From Treponema sp. (GTDB taxonomy: Bacteria; Spirochaetota; Spirochaetia; Treponematales; Treponemataceae), in assembly GCA_017616165.1 (NCBI GenBank), contig JAFZYR010000033.1, positions 1-49,061 on the forward strand: 49,061 nucleotides of DNA, in the 5' to 3' direction. Both the position numbers and the translations under genes were made by a program. This document shows positions 25,395 through 34,142 of the stretch, piece by piece (within the stretch, counting starts at the first letter, position 1; the number at the start of each line of letters is the position of its first letter). The notes under the pieces were generated by a model that was not told where the DNA came from, ran no database searches, and saw nothing but the letters and a program-made list of their open reading frames with translations.

Positions 25395-27371
25395 ATGGAC
25401 AAAAAAGGTGTTGAGGCAGTTGCACTTTCTATCCGCAGCTTGTCAATGGACGCAATTCAGAAGGCAAATTCAGGACATCCTGGACTTCCACTTGGTGCTG
25501 CAGAAGCTGCTGCAGTTTTGTACGGTGAAGTAATGAAGCACAACCCTGCTGATTCAAAATGGGCAGACAGAGACCGTTTTGTACTTTCTGCAGGTCATGG
25601 TTCTATGCTTCTTTACAGCATTCTTCATCTTGCCGGTTACAAGGTAAGCATGGACGATATCAAGAACTTCCGTCAGGTTGGTTCTAAGTGTCCTGGTCAC
25701 CCGGAATTTGGAGACACAGACGGTGTTGAATGTACTGGTGGTCCACTCGGACAGGGCGTTTCTATGGCTGTTGGTATGGCTGTTGCAGAACAGATGCTTG
25801 CTGCAAAGTTCAACACAAAAAATCATAAGATTGTTGACCATTACACATACTCTCTGGTTGGAGAAGGATGTCTTCAGGAAGGTGTTGCTTCTGAAGCTTG
25901 TTCTCTTGCCGGAAATCTTAAGCTTGGTAAGTTGATTGTATTCTACGATCAGAACAAGATTTCTATTGACGGAAATACAGACATTACATTTACAGATAAT
26001 ATTGCTGCACGCTACAAGGCATACGGCTGGCAGGTTCTTAAGGGAAGCATGTACGATGTAGAAGGAATTGTTGCCCTTGTTAAAGAAGCTAAGAAGTGCA
26101 AGGATCAGCCAACCTTGATTATGCTCAAGTCTGTAATTGGTAAGGGTGCTCCAAAGCAGGGAACTGCTGATGTCCATGGTGCTCCACTTGGTGCAGAAGG
26201 AATTAAGGCTGCTAAGAAAAAGCTTGGACTCCCGGTTGATAAGGACTTCTACGTTGTTCCAGACGCATACAAATATTTTGAAAAGAAGAAGGCTGCATTT
26301 GCTAAGGCAGAAGCAGACTGGAATGCTGATTTTGCTGCATGGGCAAAAGAAAATCCTGAGCTCAAGAAGCTTTGGGATGCTTACTTCTCTGACGCTGTAA
26401 CAGACGCTAGTGTAAAGGATGTTGCTTACAAGGTAGGCGATGCATGTGCTACACGCGATGCTTCCGGAAAGGCTTTGAACGTAATTGCTGCACGCTATGC
26501 TAACCTTGTTGGTGGTTCTGCAGACCTTATGGGACCAAACAAGACTGCATTCAAGGCAACAGATAACGGAACCTTCAGTCCTGCTAACCGCGCTGGTCGT
26601 ACAATTGAATACGGTATCCGCGAGTTTGCAATGTCTGCTGTTTGTGCAGGTATTTCTTTGCATGGTGGACTCCGTCCATTCTGTGCTACATTCCTTGTAT
26701 TTGCAGATTACCTCCGCCCATCACTCCGCGTTGTTTCTTTGATGAAGCAGCCTGTAATCTACGTATTCACACACGACTCAATTTACGTAGGTGAAGATGG
26801 TCCAACTCACCAGCCAATTGAAACAATGACTTCTTTGCGTGCAATTCCTGGTGTTCAGGCAATCCGCCCTGGTGACCCTGAAGAATCTATGGAAGCTTGG
26901 AAGATTGCTTATGCAAGCAAGGATCACCCTGTTTGTATGGCATTCACTCGCCAGGCACTTGCTGTTTATCCAAAGGATGACAAGTCTTGGAAGAAGAGCA
27001 TGGCTTCTAACGGTGCTTACATTGTTAAGACTGGTGCAGACAAGCCTGATATCACAATTCTTGCAAGCGGTTCAGAGGTTAATATGGCTCTTCAGGCTGC
27101 CGAAATGGTTGCAGACAAGAAGATCCGCGTTGTTTCTGTTCCAGATCTTAAGAAGTTTGAAAATCTTCCTAAGGCAAAGCAGGAAGCAATCATCGGACCT
27201 GCAAAGCGCATCGTTTGTACCGAAGCCGGTATTTCTATGGAATGGCTCCAGTTTACTTCTAAGGAAAACTGCTTCTGTATCGACACCTTCGGTACTTCAG
27301 GCCCTGCAAACAAGGTAGCTGAGGCTCTTGGATTTACTGCTAAGAACCTGGCTAAGTTGCTTAAGAAATAA
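25395..27371 (+). CDS. tkt: Transketolase
   Basis: The 658-residue thiamine-diphosphate enzyme transfers two-carbon units in the pentose phosphate pathway. Hallmarks are KANSGHPGLPLGAA, the transketolase 1 region with CTGGPLGQGVSMAVGMA, and the central FATYGIREF-like segment IEYGIREFAMSAVCAGISLH. The metal/ThDP motif is usually GDG; here it reads GEG (E157, LVGEGCLQEG) with the partner Asn kept (N187, YDQNKISIDG). This conservative change is worth noting but need not abolish activity. Codon choice is that of a highly expressed gene. TTAGGAG precedes the ATG; two repeat-based hairpins follow the stop. Confidence 0.96.
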   Translation: MDKKGVEAVALSIRSLSMDAIQKANSGHPGLPLGAAEAAAVLYGEVMKHNPADSKWADRDRFVLSAGHGSMLLYSILHLAGYKVSMDDIKNFRQVGSKCPGHPEFGDTDGVECTGGPLGQGVSMAVGMAVAEQMLAAKFNTKNHKIVDHYTYSLVGEGCLQEGVASEACSLAGNLKLGKLIVFYDQNKISIDGNTDITFTDNIAARYKAYGWQVLKGSMYDVEGIVALVKEAKKCKDQPTLIMLKSVIGKGAPKQGTADVHGAPLGAEGIKAAKKKLGLPVDKDFYVVPDAYKYFEKKKAAFAKAEADWNADFAAWAKENPELKKLWDAYFSDAVTDASVKDVAYKVGDACATRDASGKALNVIAARYANLVGGSADLMGPNKTAFKATDNGTFSPANRAGRTIEYGIREFAMSAVCAGISLHGGLRPFCATFLVFADYLRPSLRVVSLMKQPVIYVFTHDSIYVGEDGPTHQPIETMTSLRAIPGVQAIRPGDPEESMEAWKIAYASKDHPVCMAFTRQALAVYPKDDKSWKKSMASNGAYIVKTGADKPDITILASGSEVNMALQAAEMVADKKIRVVSVPDLKKFENLPKAKQEAIIGPAKRIVCTEAGISMEWLQFTSKENCFCIDTFGTSGPANKVAEALGFTAKNLAKLLKK

Positions 27372-27376
27372 AAAAG

Positions 27377-27399
27377 ATTGTCGGGCTTGACCCGACAAT
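27377..27399 (-). terminator. Repeat-derived terminator for the minus-strand gene (ATTGTCGGG repeat)
   Basis: ATTGTCGGG (27377-27385) and CCCGACAAT (27391-27399) form a perfect 9-base stem with loop CTTGA. Read on the minus strand it is followed by a run of T (the A run at 27371-27375), so it can end transcripts of the carbohydrate-binding lipoprotein gene. Confidence 0.78.
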
Positions 27400-27403
27400 G
27401 ACA

Positions 27404-27441
27404 GAGGTGGTTGAGCTTGTCGAAACCACCTCATTTTTTTT
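27404..27441 (+). terminator. Repeat-derived terminator after transketolase (GGTGGTTGAGCTTGTCG repeat)
   Basis: GAGGTGGTT (27404-27412) and AACCACCTC (27424-27432) form a perfect 9-base stem with an 11-base loop, followed by A and eight T (27434-27441). It is a copy of the repeat at 13941 and 47963 that has become a good terminator. The last T residues overlap the stop codon of the convergent gene. Confidence 0.85.
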
Positions 27442-29527
27442 AACGTTTATTCTTTCCTTTACCATTAAAATCTTGCGGACGCTGGCCGTTAAAGCCTTCA
27501 GGTGGCTGCTGCATGCCATCTGGTGGGGTCATGCCTTCCGGCATCTGGCCATTAAAGTTTCCAAAGCCTTCTGGAGGTTCCGGCATTTCACCGTTTCCAA
27601 AGGCCTGTCGTCCACCAAAGCCACCTGGACCGCCAAAACCGCCTGGGCCTCCAAAACCACTGCCTGCATTTGAATCTGTGTAAACAGTATTGCTACTTGA
27701 GGTAGAAACATCTGTGAGTGTGCTTGTGCCACCACTTATGGTTGGAAGGGTAGTGTAAAGGTTATGGAAGCGTGTGCCTGTTCCTTCCTTTACAGTAACA
27801 CCGGTTTTTACTGTATAAGTAGTGCCTGTTGTAATTTTTGGTGAAGAAAGAATTATTACATCACCGGTTCCGGCTGGGAGAGTGTATACAAATACAGGGG
27901 TTCCCCTGCCGTCTACTATAGCAAAGCTTGTGTTTGCCGAACCAATGCTGCTTGAACCCAATACAAGTGTGCTCTGCTTTCCTTTAGAAGGAGCTGTGTA
28001 GTTGCCTGTTCCAAGACCAATCAAGGTTCCGCCATTAATTGTCAAAGGATTCTGGTCGCAGTCAAAGGCACATTCAGGGGTTGTTAATCCTATAGCTACT
28101 ACAACTCCGCCATTGATTGCAATTCCGTTTGAACCGTTTGCATCCATAGCATCATTTTTAGAGCTGCAGGCATAAACTGCGCCACCATTGATAACGATAT
28201 TTCCTCCGGCATTAAGCGAATCATCTGTTGTCTGAACTGTAATTGTTCCGGCATTGATTGTAAGATCTGCCTTTGCCTCAATTCCTTCCGGTGAACAGCT
28301 CGGGTCATCATCAGTTTGGCCTTCGTATGGTTCGCCGGTTGTGGTAATGTTTATAATTCCGCCGTTTATTTCTACAAACGGGTTAGGCGTAGTATAGCTT
28401 GTCCCCTTAAGATAGTTTTTGCACAAAAGAGAATTGTTTGCAGTTTCGGTATAAGCTGTGTCTCCGATTACAGACTTAGCTGATTTCCAGTGAGCGGTAA
28501 TTCCTTTTGCAACAGTTGTAATGTTGATGTTACCGCCATTTATAATAATGAAGCCGGCTCCTGCAGTGTATTCAACAGTCATGTCGTCTTCGTCGGCATC
28601 CTCACCGTCTACACGAATACCGTTACTTTCATCATCTTCAAGAGTTCCTTTTGCAACCAGGTTTATGTTTCCACCGTCAATGATTACTGCGTTGTTTGCA
28701 CGGATACAGTCACGTCCGGTTTCTCCGTCAACTGTTATATTAAGAGTAATTCCGTCTTCAATGCGCACATAATCCTTTACATAAACTGCGTGCTTATAAC
28801 CACTGTTTACTATGTTGAGTGTACCATCACCTGCAAAAATCAAAGTTCCCTTTGAATAAACAGAGCCTTTTTTATCATCATAAATTGTACTGCTCTGGCC
28901 TTTTACACGGGTATCGGTAAGTGTGTTTGTGGAACCGGCTGCTGCAACAATAAAGGTGCGTTTTTCGGAGCTGAACCTTAAAACAGGGCCTGCGCCATTG
29001 TCGCTCTTAAGATTTACATTATTAAGCACAACGGCTGCATCGGCACTCTTGTTTTTAATAAAGACAGTGCCTGTATAAGTGCCTGTCAAAACATATTTAA
29101 GCTTGAGCTTGCCCTTATACTGAATCTCTATTCCGGCGGACGTTTCATCCTCTGCAGAATTTTTTACTTCTTTTATAGAAATATCTGCGCTTGTAATATC
29201 GCCTTCAAAGCCTGTTTCCCAGCCGGATGCAGTAAACTTAATGGCTACAGTTCCGTCGGCCTTAAAGCTCTGGTACAGATCATCTTCTATAACTGCAGAA
29301 GGGGATGCTGTGGTTGTATCTACATAATCTGTAGTACTTCCATCATCTGTTATAGTAACACCCTGGCCAAAGCCGCCCGGGCCGCCGTCAAAGTTTCCAG
29401 GTGCGCCGTTAAAGCCGCCGCGGTTAAAGGTGCCGCCTGTATTTGTATTGTTGTTTTTTGCACAGGAATTGGCACATAAGGAAAGAATCATAAGTGCCAT
29501 AAAGATATGCGTGAAATTTTTCTTCAT
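27440..29527 (-). CDS. Carbohydrate-binding-domain lipoprotein (DUF4353-like) with Gly/Pro-rich tail
   Basis: I place the start at the ATG at 29527, 7 bases after GGAGG, giving MKKNFTHIFMALMILSLCAN and a lipobox Cys22. The 695-residue product then has a Gly-rich segment, a long parallel-beta-like domain (about 70-600) full of INGGNINI and VIDGGNINL repeats as in DUF4353 carbohydrate-binding proteins, and a C-terminal ~70-residue Gly/Phe/Pro-rich tail (GGFGGPGGFGGRQAFG, PPEGFNGQRP) ending KGKNKR. It is predicted to be a surface adhesin or polysaccharide-binding protein. It is divergent from an exported protein and a two-component system, which may control it; this is inference. Confidence 0.85.
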   Translation of the reverse strand: MKKNFTHIFMALMILSLCANSCAKNNNTNTGGTFNRGGFNGAPGNFDGGPGGFGQGVTITDDGSTTDYVDTTTASPSAVIEDDLYQSFKADGTVAIKFTASGWETGFEGDITSADISIKEVKNSAEDETSAGIEIQYKGKLKLKYVLTGTYTGTVFIKNKSADAAVVLNNVNLKSDNGAGPVLRFSSEKRTFIVAAAGSTNTLTDTRVKGQSSTIYDDKKGSVYSKGTLIFAGDGTLNIVNSGYKHAVYVKDYVRIEDGITLNITVDGETGRDCIRANNAVIIDGGNINLVAKGTLEDDESNGIRVDGEDADEDDMTVEYTAGAGFIIINGGNINITTVAKGITAHWKSAKSVIGDTAYTETANNSLLCKNYLKGTSYTTPNPFVEINGGIINITTTGEPYEGQTDDDPSCSPEGIEAKADLTINAGTITVQTTDDSLNAGGNIVINGGAVYACSSKNDAMDANGSNGIAINGGVVVAIGLTTPECAFDCDQNPLTINGGTLIGLGTGNYTAPSKGKQSTLVLGSSSIGSANTSFAIVDGRGTPVFVYTLPAGTGDVIILSSPKITTGTTYTVKTGVTVKEGTGTRFHNLYTTLPTISGGTSTLTDVSTSSSNTVYTDSNAGSGFGGPGGFGGPGGFGGRQAFGNGEMPEPPEGFGNFNGQMPEGMTPPDGMQQPPEGFNGQRPQDFNGKGKNKR

Positions 29528-29613
29528 AATCAAACCTCCAGAAAAATTAAATGTTCTGTATAAAATATAGTGTCGGAGGGGTCTGAAAATCTTGAAATTC
29601 CCTTAAGATGAAT

Positions 29614-29629
29614 CTAAGAAAACTCTTAG
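29614..29629. promoter_or_regulatory. Candidate operator dyad in the divergent intergenic region
   Basis: CTAAGA (29614-29619), AAAC, TCTTAG (29624-29629) is a perfect 6-base dyad, with a CTTAAG palindrome just upstream at 29602-29607. It lies between the divergent lipoprotein and exported-protein genes, a natural place for a regulator such as the nearby response regulator to bind. This is inference from position only. Confidence 0.4.
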
Positions 29630-29650
29630 CAAAAACTTTTCAATTTCACA

Positions 29651-29678
29651 TTCATTGTCAAATATTTTGTTGTATACT
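29651..29678 (+). promoter_or_regulatory. Candidate leaderless promoter of the exported-protein gene
   Basis: TTCATT (29651-29656), 16 bases, TATACT (29673-29678) with a TG two bases before the -10 box. The ATG at 29685 begins 6 bases after the -10 box and has no ribosome binding site. Confidence 0.5.
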
Positions 29679-29684
29679 CAAATC

Positions 29685-30275
29685 ATGAATTGCTTGAAGA
29701 AGAGCTTCATTCATTTTCTTTTTTTCTCCTTTTTTATGACTTGGCCTTGTGCAAGTCTTTTGGCCGAACCTGGTCAGGAGGATTTTCCTCCTTTACCTCC
29801 TGACCAGGAAAAGCCTTTTCTTCCTGTTCCAAATACACCACCAAAAGATTCAGACAGCATTATAAATTATCGTGGAAACCGCATGTACATGGAAGATACT
29901 GCACTTGAGGTTGCCCAGACAAAATGCGAAAGACTTGATGAAAATACAATTGCCCTTGAAATTATCTTTAATCAGAGTATTAATCCACGTTCCATGGGAC
30001 ATGAATCAATTTATATAGACGGTGAGCCTTTGCCCGACGGTACCCGTTTTTTATTTAACCGCAGGGGCGACACCATAAAAATTCTTATTATTATGAATGA
30101 TGATGAATTTTCAATGAAGATTCAGAATATACAATCATTTAATGGAAGGCTTATTGAACCTGCCATATTCGAAGTAGAGCTGCCTGACGAAGAAGAAGCT
30201 GCAGACGAAACTGAGTCTGAAATACCAGAGGCTTCTGAACAGCCGCTTGCTGACCAGGTATTTACAGACGAATAA
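29685..30275 (+). CDS. Exported protein of unknown function, upstream of a two-component system
   Basis: I take the ATG at 29685 (MNCLKKSFIHFLFFSFFMTW), which opens a signal peptide ending near SLLAEP; a TTG 30 bases earlier lies inside the predicted promoter. The 196-residue product has a Pro-rich N-terminal segment (FPPLPPDQEKPFLPVPNTPP), then a compact beta-rich domain (residues ~70-155, ALEIIFNQSINPRSMGHESI, which resembles a bacterial Ig-like fold), and an acidic C-terminus (DEEEAADETESEIPE). It lies 36 bases before the response regulator and could be a periplasmic partner of the kinase; this is inference. Confidence 0.78.
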   Translation: MNCLKKSFIHFLFFSFFMTWPCASLLAEPGQEDFPPLPPDQEKPFLPVPNTPPKDSDSIINYRGNRMYMEDTALEVAQTKCERLDENTIALEIIFNQSINPRSMGHESIYIDGEPLPDGTRFLFNRRGDTIKILIIMNDDEFSMKIQNIQSFNGRLIEPAIFEVELPDEEEAADETESEIPEASEQPLADQVFTDE

Positions 30276-30311
30276 ACCAAAATATGCTATAATATTTTCT
30301 GCGAGGTACTC

Positions 30312-30980
30312 ATGAAAATCTTAATTGTTGAAGATGATGCAGGTATTTCTGATTTTGTAATTCCAGAGCTTGAACATGAAGGCTATACAACCTGTCTTGC
30401 CGTTACAGGACGCGAGGCACTGGAAAAATTTGAAACCGAAAAGCCTGATCTTATTCTGCTTGATATAATGCTTCCGGAGTTGAATGGTCTTGAGGTACTG
30501 CGCCGCATAAGGGCTGTTTCTACAATTCCTGTAATACTGGAAACTGCACGTGGCGAAACAATAGATAAAATTAACGGACTTAATCTTGGGGCAGACGATT
30601 ATATTCCCAAGCCCTTTGAAATTGAAGAGCTTCTGGCCCGCATAAATGCCTTGTTCCGCCGTGTTGCCTTTACAAAAACAAAGGAATCGGTTGTTTCTTA
30701 TGGCCGTCTTGTAATCAACGTAGACAGGATGAGCTTTACAATCGGTGAAACAGAAATATCTCTTTCAAAAACAGAATTCATGCTTTTAAAGCTTCTTGTA
30801 GAAAATCAGGGAAAGGTTTTGTCCCGTTCAAATATTATTGATGAAATATGGGGCAAGGACCATTTTATTGATGAAAATACAGTTGATGTTTATGTAGGCT
30901 ACCTGCGTTCAAAAATTGCAGAGCACACCGACGAGGAATACATAAAAACTGTACGCGGAATCGGTTATATAATGGGATAA
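30312..30980 (+). CDS. OmpR-family response regulator
   Basis: The 222-residue product has a receiver domain with acidic pocket E7/D8/D9, phospho-acceptor D51 (LILLDIMLPELNG), T78 and K100 (DDYIPKPFEIEEL), and a C-terminal winged helix-turn-helix (about 130-222, ISLSKTEFMLLKLLVENQGK and DVYVGYLRSKIAE). It is a typical DNA-binding output of a two-component system. GCGAGGT precedes the ATG. The kinase gene starts 15 bases downstream. A TATAAT at 30287-30292 may provide an additional promoter. Confidence 0.95.
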   Translation: MKILIVEDDAGISDFVIPELEHEGYTTCLAVTGREALEKFETEKPDLILLDIMLPELNGLEVLRRIRAVSTIPVILETARGETIDKINGLNLGADDYIPKPFEIEELLARINALFRRVAFTKTKESVVSYGRLVINVDRMSFTIGETEISLSKTEFMLLKLLVENQGKVLSRSNIIDEIWGKDHFIDENTVDVYVGYLRSKIAEHTDEEYIKTVRGIGYIMG

Positions 30981-30995
30981 CGGAGCAGTAGAATA

Positions 30996-32336
30996 ATGCG
31001 AAAATCCTTTGCAGTACGACTTTCCTTAAGGTTTATGTTTATTCTCACAACTTCGGTACTGCTTTTGTCTATAGGATTTCTGTTGTTTGTACGCTCTCTT
31101 GTAAAGGCAACCCAGACCAACCAGCTTAAGAGTGCAGAAAAGGCTGTTTTTGTAAATATTGTAAACAGAAAGCCCGTAGATATTCCTTATTACATGACCT
31201 ACATCGTTTATGATACAAAATCAGAATCGCTGCTTGGAACTAACGATCCTTTTTTACCGCTGCTCAAGCCTTCTGAAGGAAAGGCCCTGCGCTATTATGA
31301 AAAGGATTTTTTCTTTGACGGCGACCTTGATATCCTTTATTATGCCGAATCACATTATGTCGGAAATTCCTGGATTGTCTGTGCGGTCGCCCTTAATATA
31401 GAAAACGATTCCTTCAGTATTATTATTTCTAAGCTGCCGCTGGCTCTGCTTTTAATGGCCATTCCGGTTCTTATTCTTTCGTTTTTTGTTTCACTGTTCA
31501 TTACCAAAAATACAATAAAGCCTGTTGTAAAAATTACGCGTTCTGCCCAGACGTTGACAACCGAAAATCTTGACGGACAGCTGCCCTTGAGTGGACGCGA
31601 CGATGAAATTGATGAGCTTTCAAGAACCTTCAATGAACTGTTTTTGCGGATTAAGGCCGACTTTGACCGCGAAAGACAGTTTTCGAGTGATGTTTCGCAC
31701 GAGCTTAATACTCCGCTTACTGTAATTTCGGGGCAGGCAAATCTTTTACTGCGCTGGGGTAAGGATAATCCGGAACAGCTTGAAAAATCGCTTAATGCAA
31801 TTAAGGATGAATCCAAGTCTATGCACGCAATTATAGAAAACCTGCTGCAGATTTCCAGAATCGAAAGCGGACGCATAAAGCCTGTTGTAAGCCGTGTGGA
31901 CATAAAGGAGCTTTATAACCGCGTGGCAGATGAATTTGCTTCTGTTGCTCCAGATGCCGGCTTTGAAATTGACTGTGACGGTGACTGCATTGTTGAATCT
32001 GACCCAGAAATGCTGCATCAGATTCTTACTATTCTTGTTTCCAACAGCGTTAAATTTTCGGACGGAAAATGTACTGTAAGTCTTCAGTCCGGCACCAACG
32101 AAGAAGGTGTTTTGCTTAGGGTTAGTGATGACGGCCCTGGAATTGCAAAAAAAACACTGCCACATATTTTTGAACGCTTTTACCGCGGCGACGAAGCCCA
32201 CACAAGAAGTGCCGGTGGTTCAGGCCTAGGCCTTTCAATTGCAAAAACCTTATGCTCAGCCCTTGGCGCCCAGATTACAGCCGGTAACGTTAAGCCTCAT
32301 GGCGCTGTCTTCGAAATCCAGGTGCCGCAGATCTAA
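30996..32336 (+). CDS. Membrane sensor histidine kinase
   Basis: The 446-residue product has two membrane helices (about 12-34 and 147-170) bounding an extracytoplasmic sensor of about 110 residues, a HAMP domain (about 170-222), the H box FSSDVSHELNTPLTVI with H235, and the ATPase domain with the N box (LVSNSVKFSD), G1 (DDGPGIAKKTLP) and GGSGLGLSIAK. It should phosphorylate the response regulator encoded just upstream. Signal unknown. The pair sits next to a carbohydrate-binding lipoprotein gene. Confidence 0.95.
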   Translation: MRKSFAVRLSLRFMFILTTSVLLLSIGFLLFVRSLVKATQTNQLKSAEKAVFVNIVNRKPVDIPYYMTYIVYDTKSESLLGTNDPFLPLLKPSEGKALRYYEKDFFFDGDLDILYYAESHYVGNSWIVCAVALNIENDSFSIIISKLPLALLLMAIPVLILSFFVSLFITKNTIKPVVKITRSAQTLTTENLDGQLPLSGRDDEIDELSRTFNELFLRIKADFDRERQFSSDVSHELNTPLTVISGQANLLLRWGKDNPEQLEKSLNAIKDESKSMHAIIENLLQISRIESGRIKPVVSRVDIKELYNRVADEFASVAPDAGFEIDCDGDCIVESDPEMLHQILTILVSNSVKFSDGKCTVSLQSGTNEEGVLLRVSDDGPGIAKKTLPHIFERFYRGDEAHTRSAGGSGLGLSIAKTLCSALGAQITAGNVKPHGAVFEIQVPQI

Positions 32337-32423
32337 GGCCAGACCCACAAATGCTATACCATTGAATCCACTTCTAAAATATGTTACTATCAATCAATTA
32401 TATTTTTTAATTGAGGATGTTTT

Positions 32424-34142
32424 ATGAAACAAACTGGTGCACAAATTATTGTAAAGCTTCTGGAAATGTACGGAATTGAAACAGTTGCAGGTATTCCTGG
32501 TGGAATGATTCTGCCTTTGTATGATGAACTGAACAAATCAAAAATCCGTCACGTCCTTGTGCGCCAGGAACAGGCTGCGGGCTTTATTGCTCAGGGAATT
32601 GCACGTTCTACCGGTAATGTTGCTGTATGTATGGCTACAAGTGGTCCGGGTGCGCTCAATCTTTTAACTGCAGTTGCAGATGCACGTGCAGATTCTGTTC
32701 CAATCATTGCAATTACCGGTCAGGTAAATACAACTCAAATTGGTACAGACGCTTTTCAGGAAGCAGATACCTTTGGACTTTCTTTCCCGGTAACCAAGCA
32801 TTCTATTCTGGTAAAAACACCCGAAGAGCTTTTGGAAGCAATTCCACGTGCCTTTGAAATTGCACTTAACGGAAGGCCTGGCCCTGTTCTTATTGATATT
32901 CCTCGTGATGTTCAGCTTAAGGAATGTGAGTTTAAGGAATGGCCTGATATTTCAAAGGTTAGGGTACACGATATAAGATTCCATACTCCAATAGATGAAT
33001 ATGCAGAAAAAATGGGCGAGATTTCTTCCTTGCTGGCTGGTGCTAAAAAGCCTGTGCTTTTCTGTGGAGGCGGTTGTAATTCCAACCAGGCATCTACCGG
33101 TATTCAGGGCTTTATAAATAATTATCAGCTGCCGGTTGTAACAAGTCTTATGGGACTTGGCTGTATTCCAAATGATTCTCCATGCTTTATAGGAATGGTT
33201 GGAATGCACGGAAGCTATGCCGCTAACGTTGCAATGAACGAAGCAGATGTAGTAATTGCTGCCGGTGTACGCTTTGATGACAGGGCAACTGGTCTTGTAA
33301 GCAAGTTCTGTCCTAATGCAAAAATAATTCATATTGATGTTGATGCCGCCGAGGTAGATAAGATTCTTGACTCAACAATTTCTGTGGTTGCAGATGTAGA
33401 ATCTGTATTCCCTGTGCTTGCTCAGCTTGTTTCTGAAAAGAAAATCAAGTCGGAGGGCAGCTGGCTCAAAAAGATTACTAAGCTTAAGGAAGAAAACTAT
33501 TCTATAGAAAGCGGTCGTCCTAAAAACGAGAAGCTTACAAATCCGCGCGAGCTTATTGCAAAGCTTCCTGAATATGCTGCTTACTCTGGTCTTAATCAGG
33601 GAGATTTACTTGTTACTACAGATGTTGGTCAGCATCAGATGTGGGCCGCTCAGTATTATCCTGTAGACAGACCTCGTTCCTTCCTTACCTCCGGTTCGCT
33701 TGGAACTATGGGCTTTGGTCTTCCTGCTGCAATTGGTGCCGCCCTTGCTAATCCCGAAAAACGCGTTATCTGTATAAGCGGTGACGGTTCAATCATGATG
33801 AATATTCAGGAGCTGGCAACCCTGCGCGAGCTTAATCTTGGAGTTACTGTAATTGTTTTGCAGAATGGAACTCTTGGAATGGTTTACCAGCAGCAGAAAT
33901 ATCTTTTTGATAAAAACTATAGTGCTTCGGTTTTTGACCAGAATCCGGATTTGCTTGCAATTGCTGCCGGCTTTGGAATAGAAACTGTAGATGCAGATAA
34001 CGACCCTGAATGGTATAAAAAGGCCTTTGACTGTAAACGTGCCAACAAGCCATGCTTTGTACGCTGTAGTGTAGATTCAGAAGAAAATGTACTGCCGTTT
34101 GTACCAGGCGGACGTGCAAATATTGATGCTATCAGGAATTAG
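32424..34142 (+). CDS. ilvB: Acetolactate synthase large subunit
   Basis: The 572-residue thiamine-diphosphate enzyme makes acetolactate from two pyruvates (or acetohydroxybutyrate), the first step of branched-chain amino acid synthesis. It shows the catalytic Glu (VRQEQAAGFIAQGIAR), the Gly-rich CMATSGPGALNLLTAV segment, the FAD-region GVRFDDRATG, and the ThDP motif ISGDGSIMMNIQELAT. No ilvN regulatory subunit or other ilv gene is beside it. A GAGGATG site precedes the ATG, and a TCAATTA/TAATTGA stem (32394-32414) lies just upstream. Its stop overlaps that of convergent rarA by 11 bases. Confidence 0.93.
   Translation: MKQTGAQIIVKLLEMYGIETVAGIPGGMILPLYDELNKSKIRHVLVRQEQAAGFIAQGIARSTGNVAVCMATSGPGALNLLTAVADARADSVPIIAITGQVNTTQIGTDAFQEADTFGLSFPVTKHSILVKTPEELLEAIPRAFEIALNGRPGPVLIDIPRDVQLKECEFKEWPDISKVRVHDIRFHTPIDEYAEKMGEISSLLAGAKKPVLFCGGGCNSNQASTGIQGFINNYQLPVVTSLMGLGCIPNDSPCFIGMVGMHGSYAANVAMNEADVVIAAGVRFDDRATGLVSKFCPNAKIIHIDVDAAEVDKILDSTISVVADVESVFPVLAQLVSEKKIKSEGSWLKKITKLKEENYSIESGRPKNEKLTNPRELIAKLPEYAAYSGLNQGDLLVTTDVGQHQMWAAQYYPVDRPRSFLTSGSLGTMGFGLPAAIGAALANPEKRVICISGDGSIMMNIQELATLRELNLGVTVIVLQNGTLGMVYQQQKYLFDKNYSASVFDQNPDLLAIAAGFGIETVDADNDPEWYKKAFDCKRANKPCFVRCSVDSEENVLPFVPGGRANIDAIRN

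Noticed and set aside
25554..26663. 369-codon open frame opposite transketolase
   Set aside because: It is the shadow of a highly expressed gene with strong codon bias; its product is Cys/Ser/Asn-rich with no domain and no start signals.
27529..27735. Separate small gene inside the Gly/Pro-rich tail region of the lipoprotein gene
   Set aside because: The alternative frame is a by-product of the low-complexity repeats; the lipoprotein frame is continuous to a repeat terminator.
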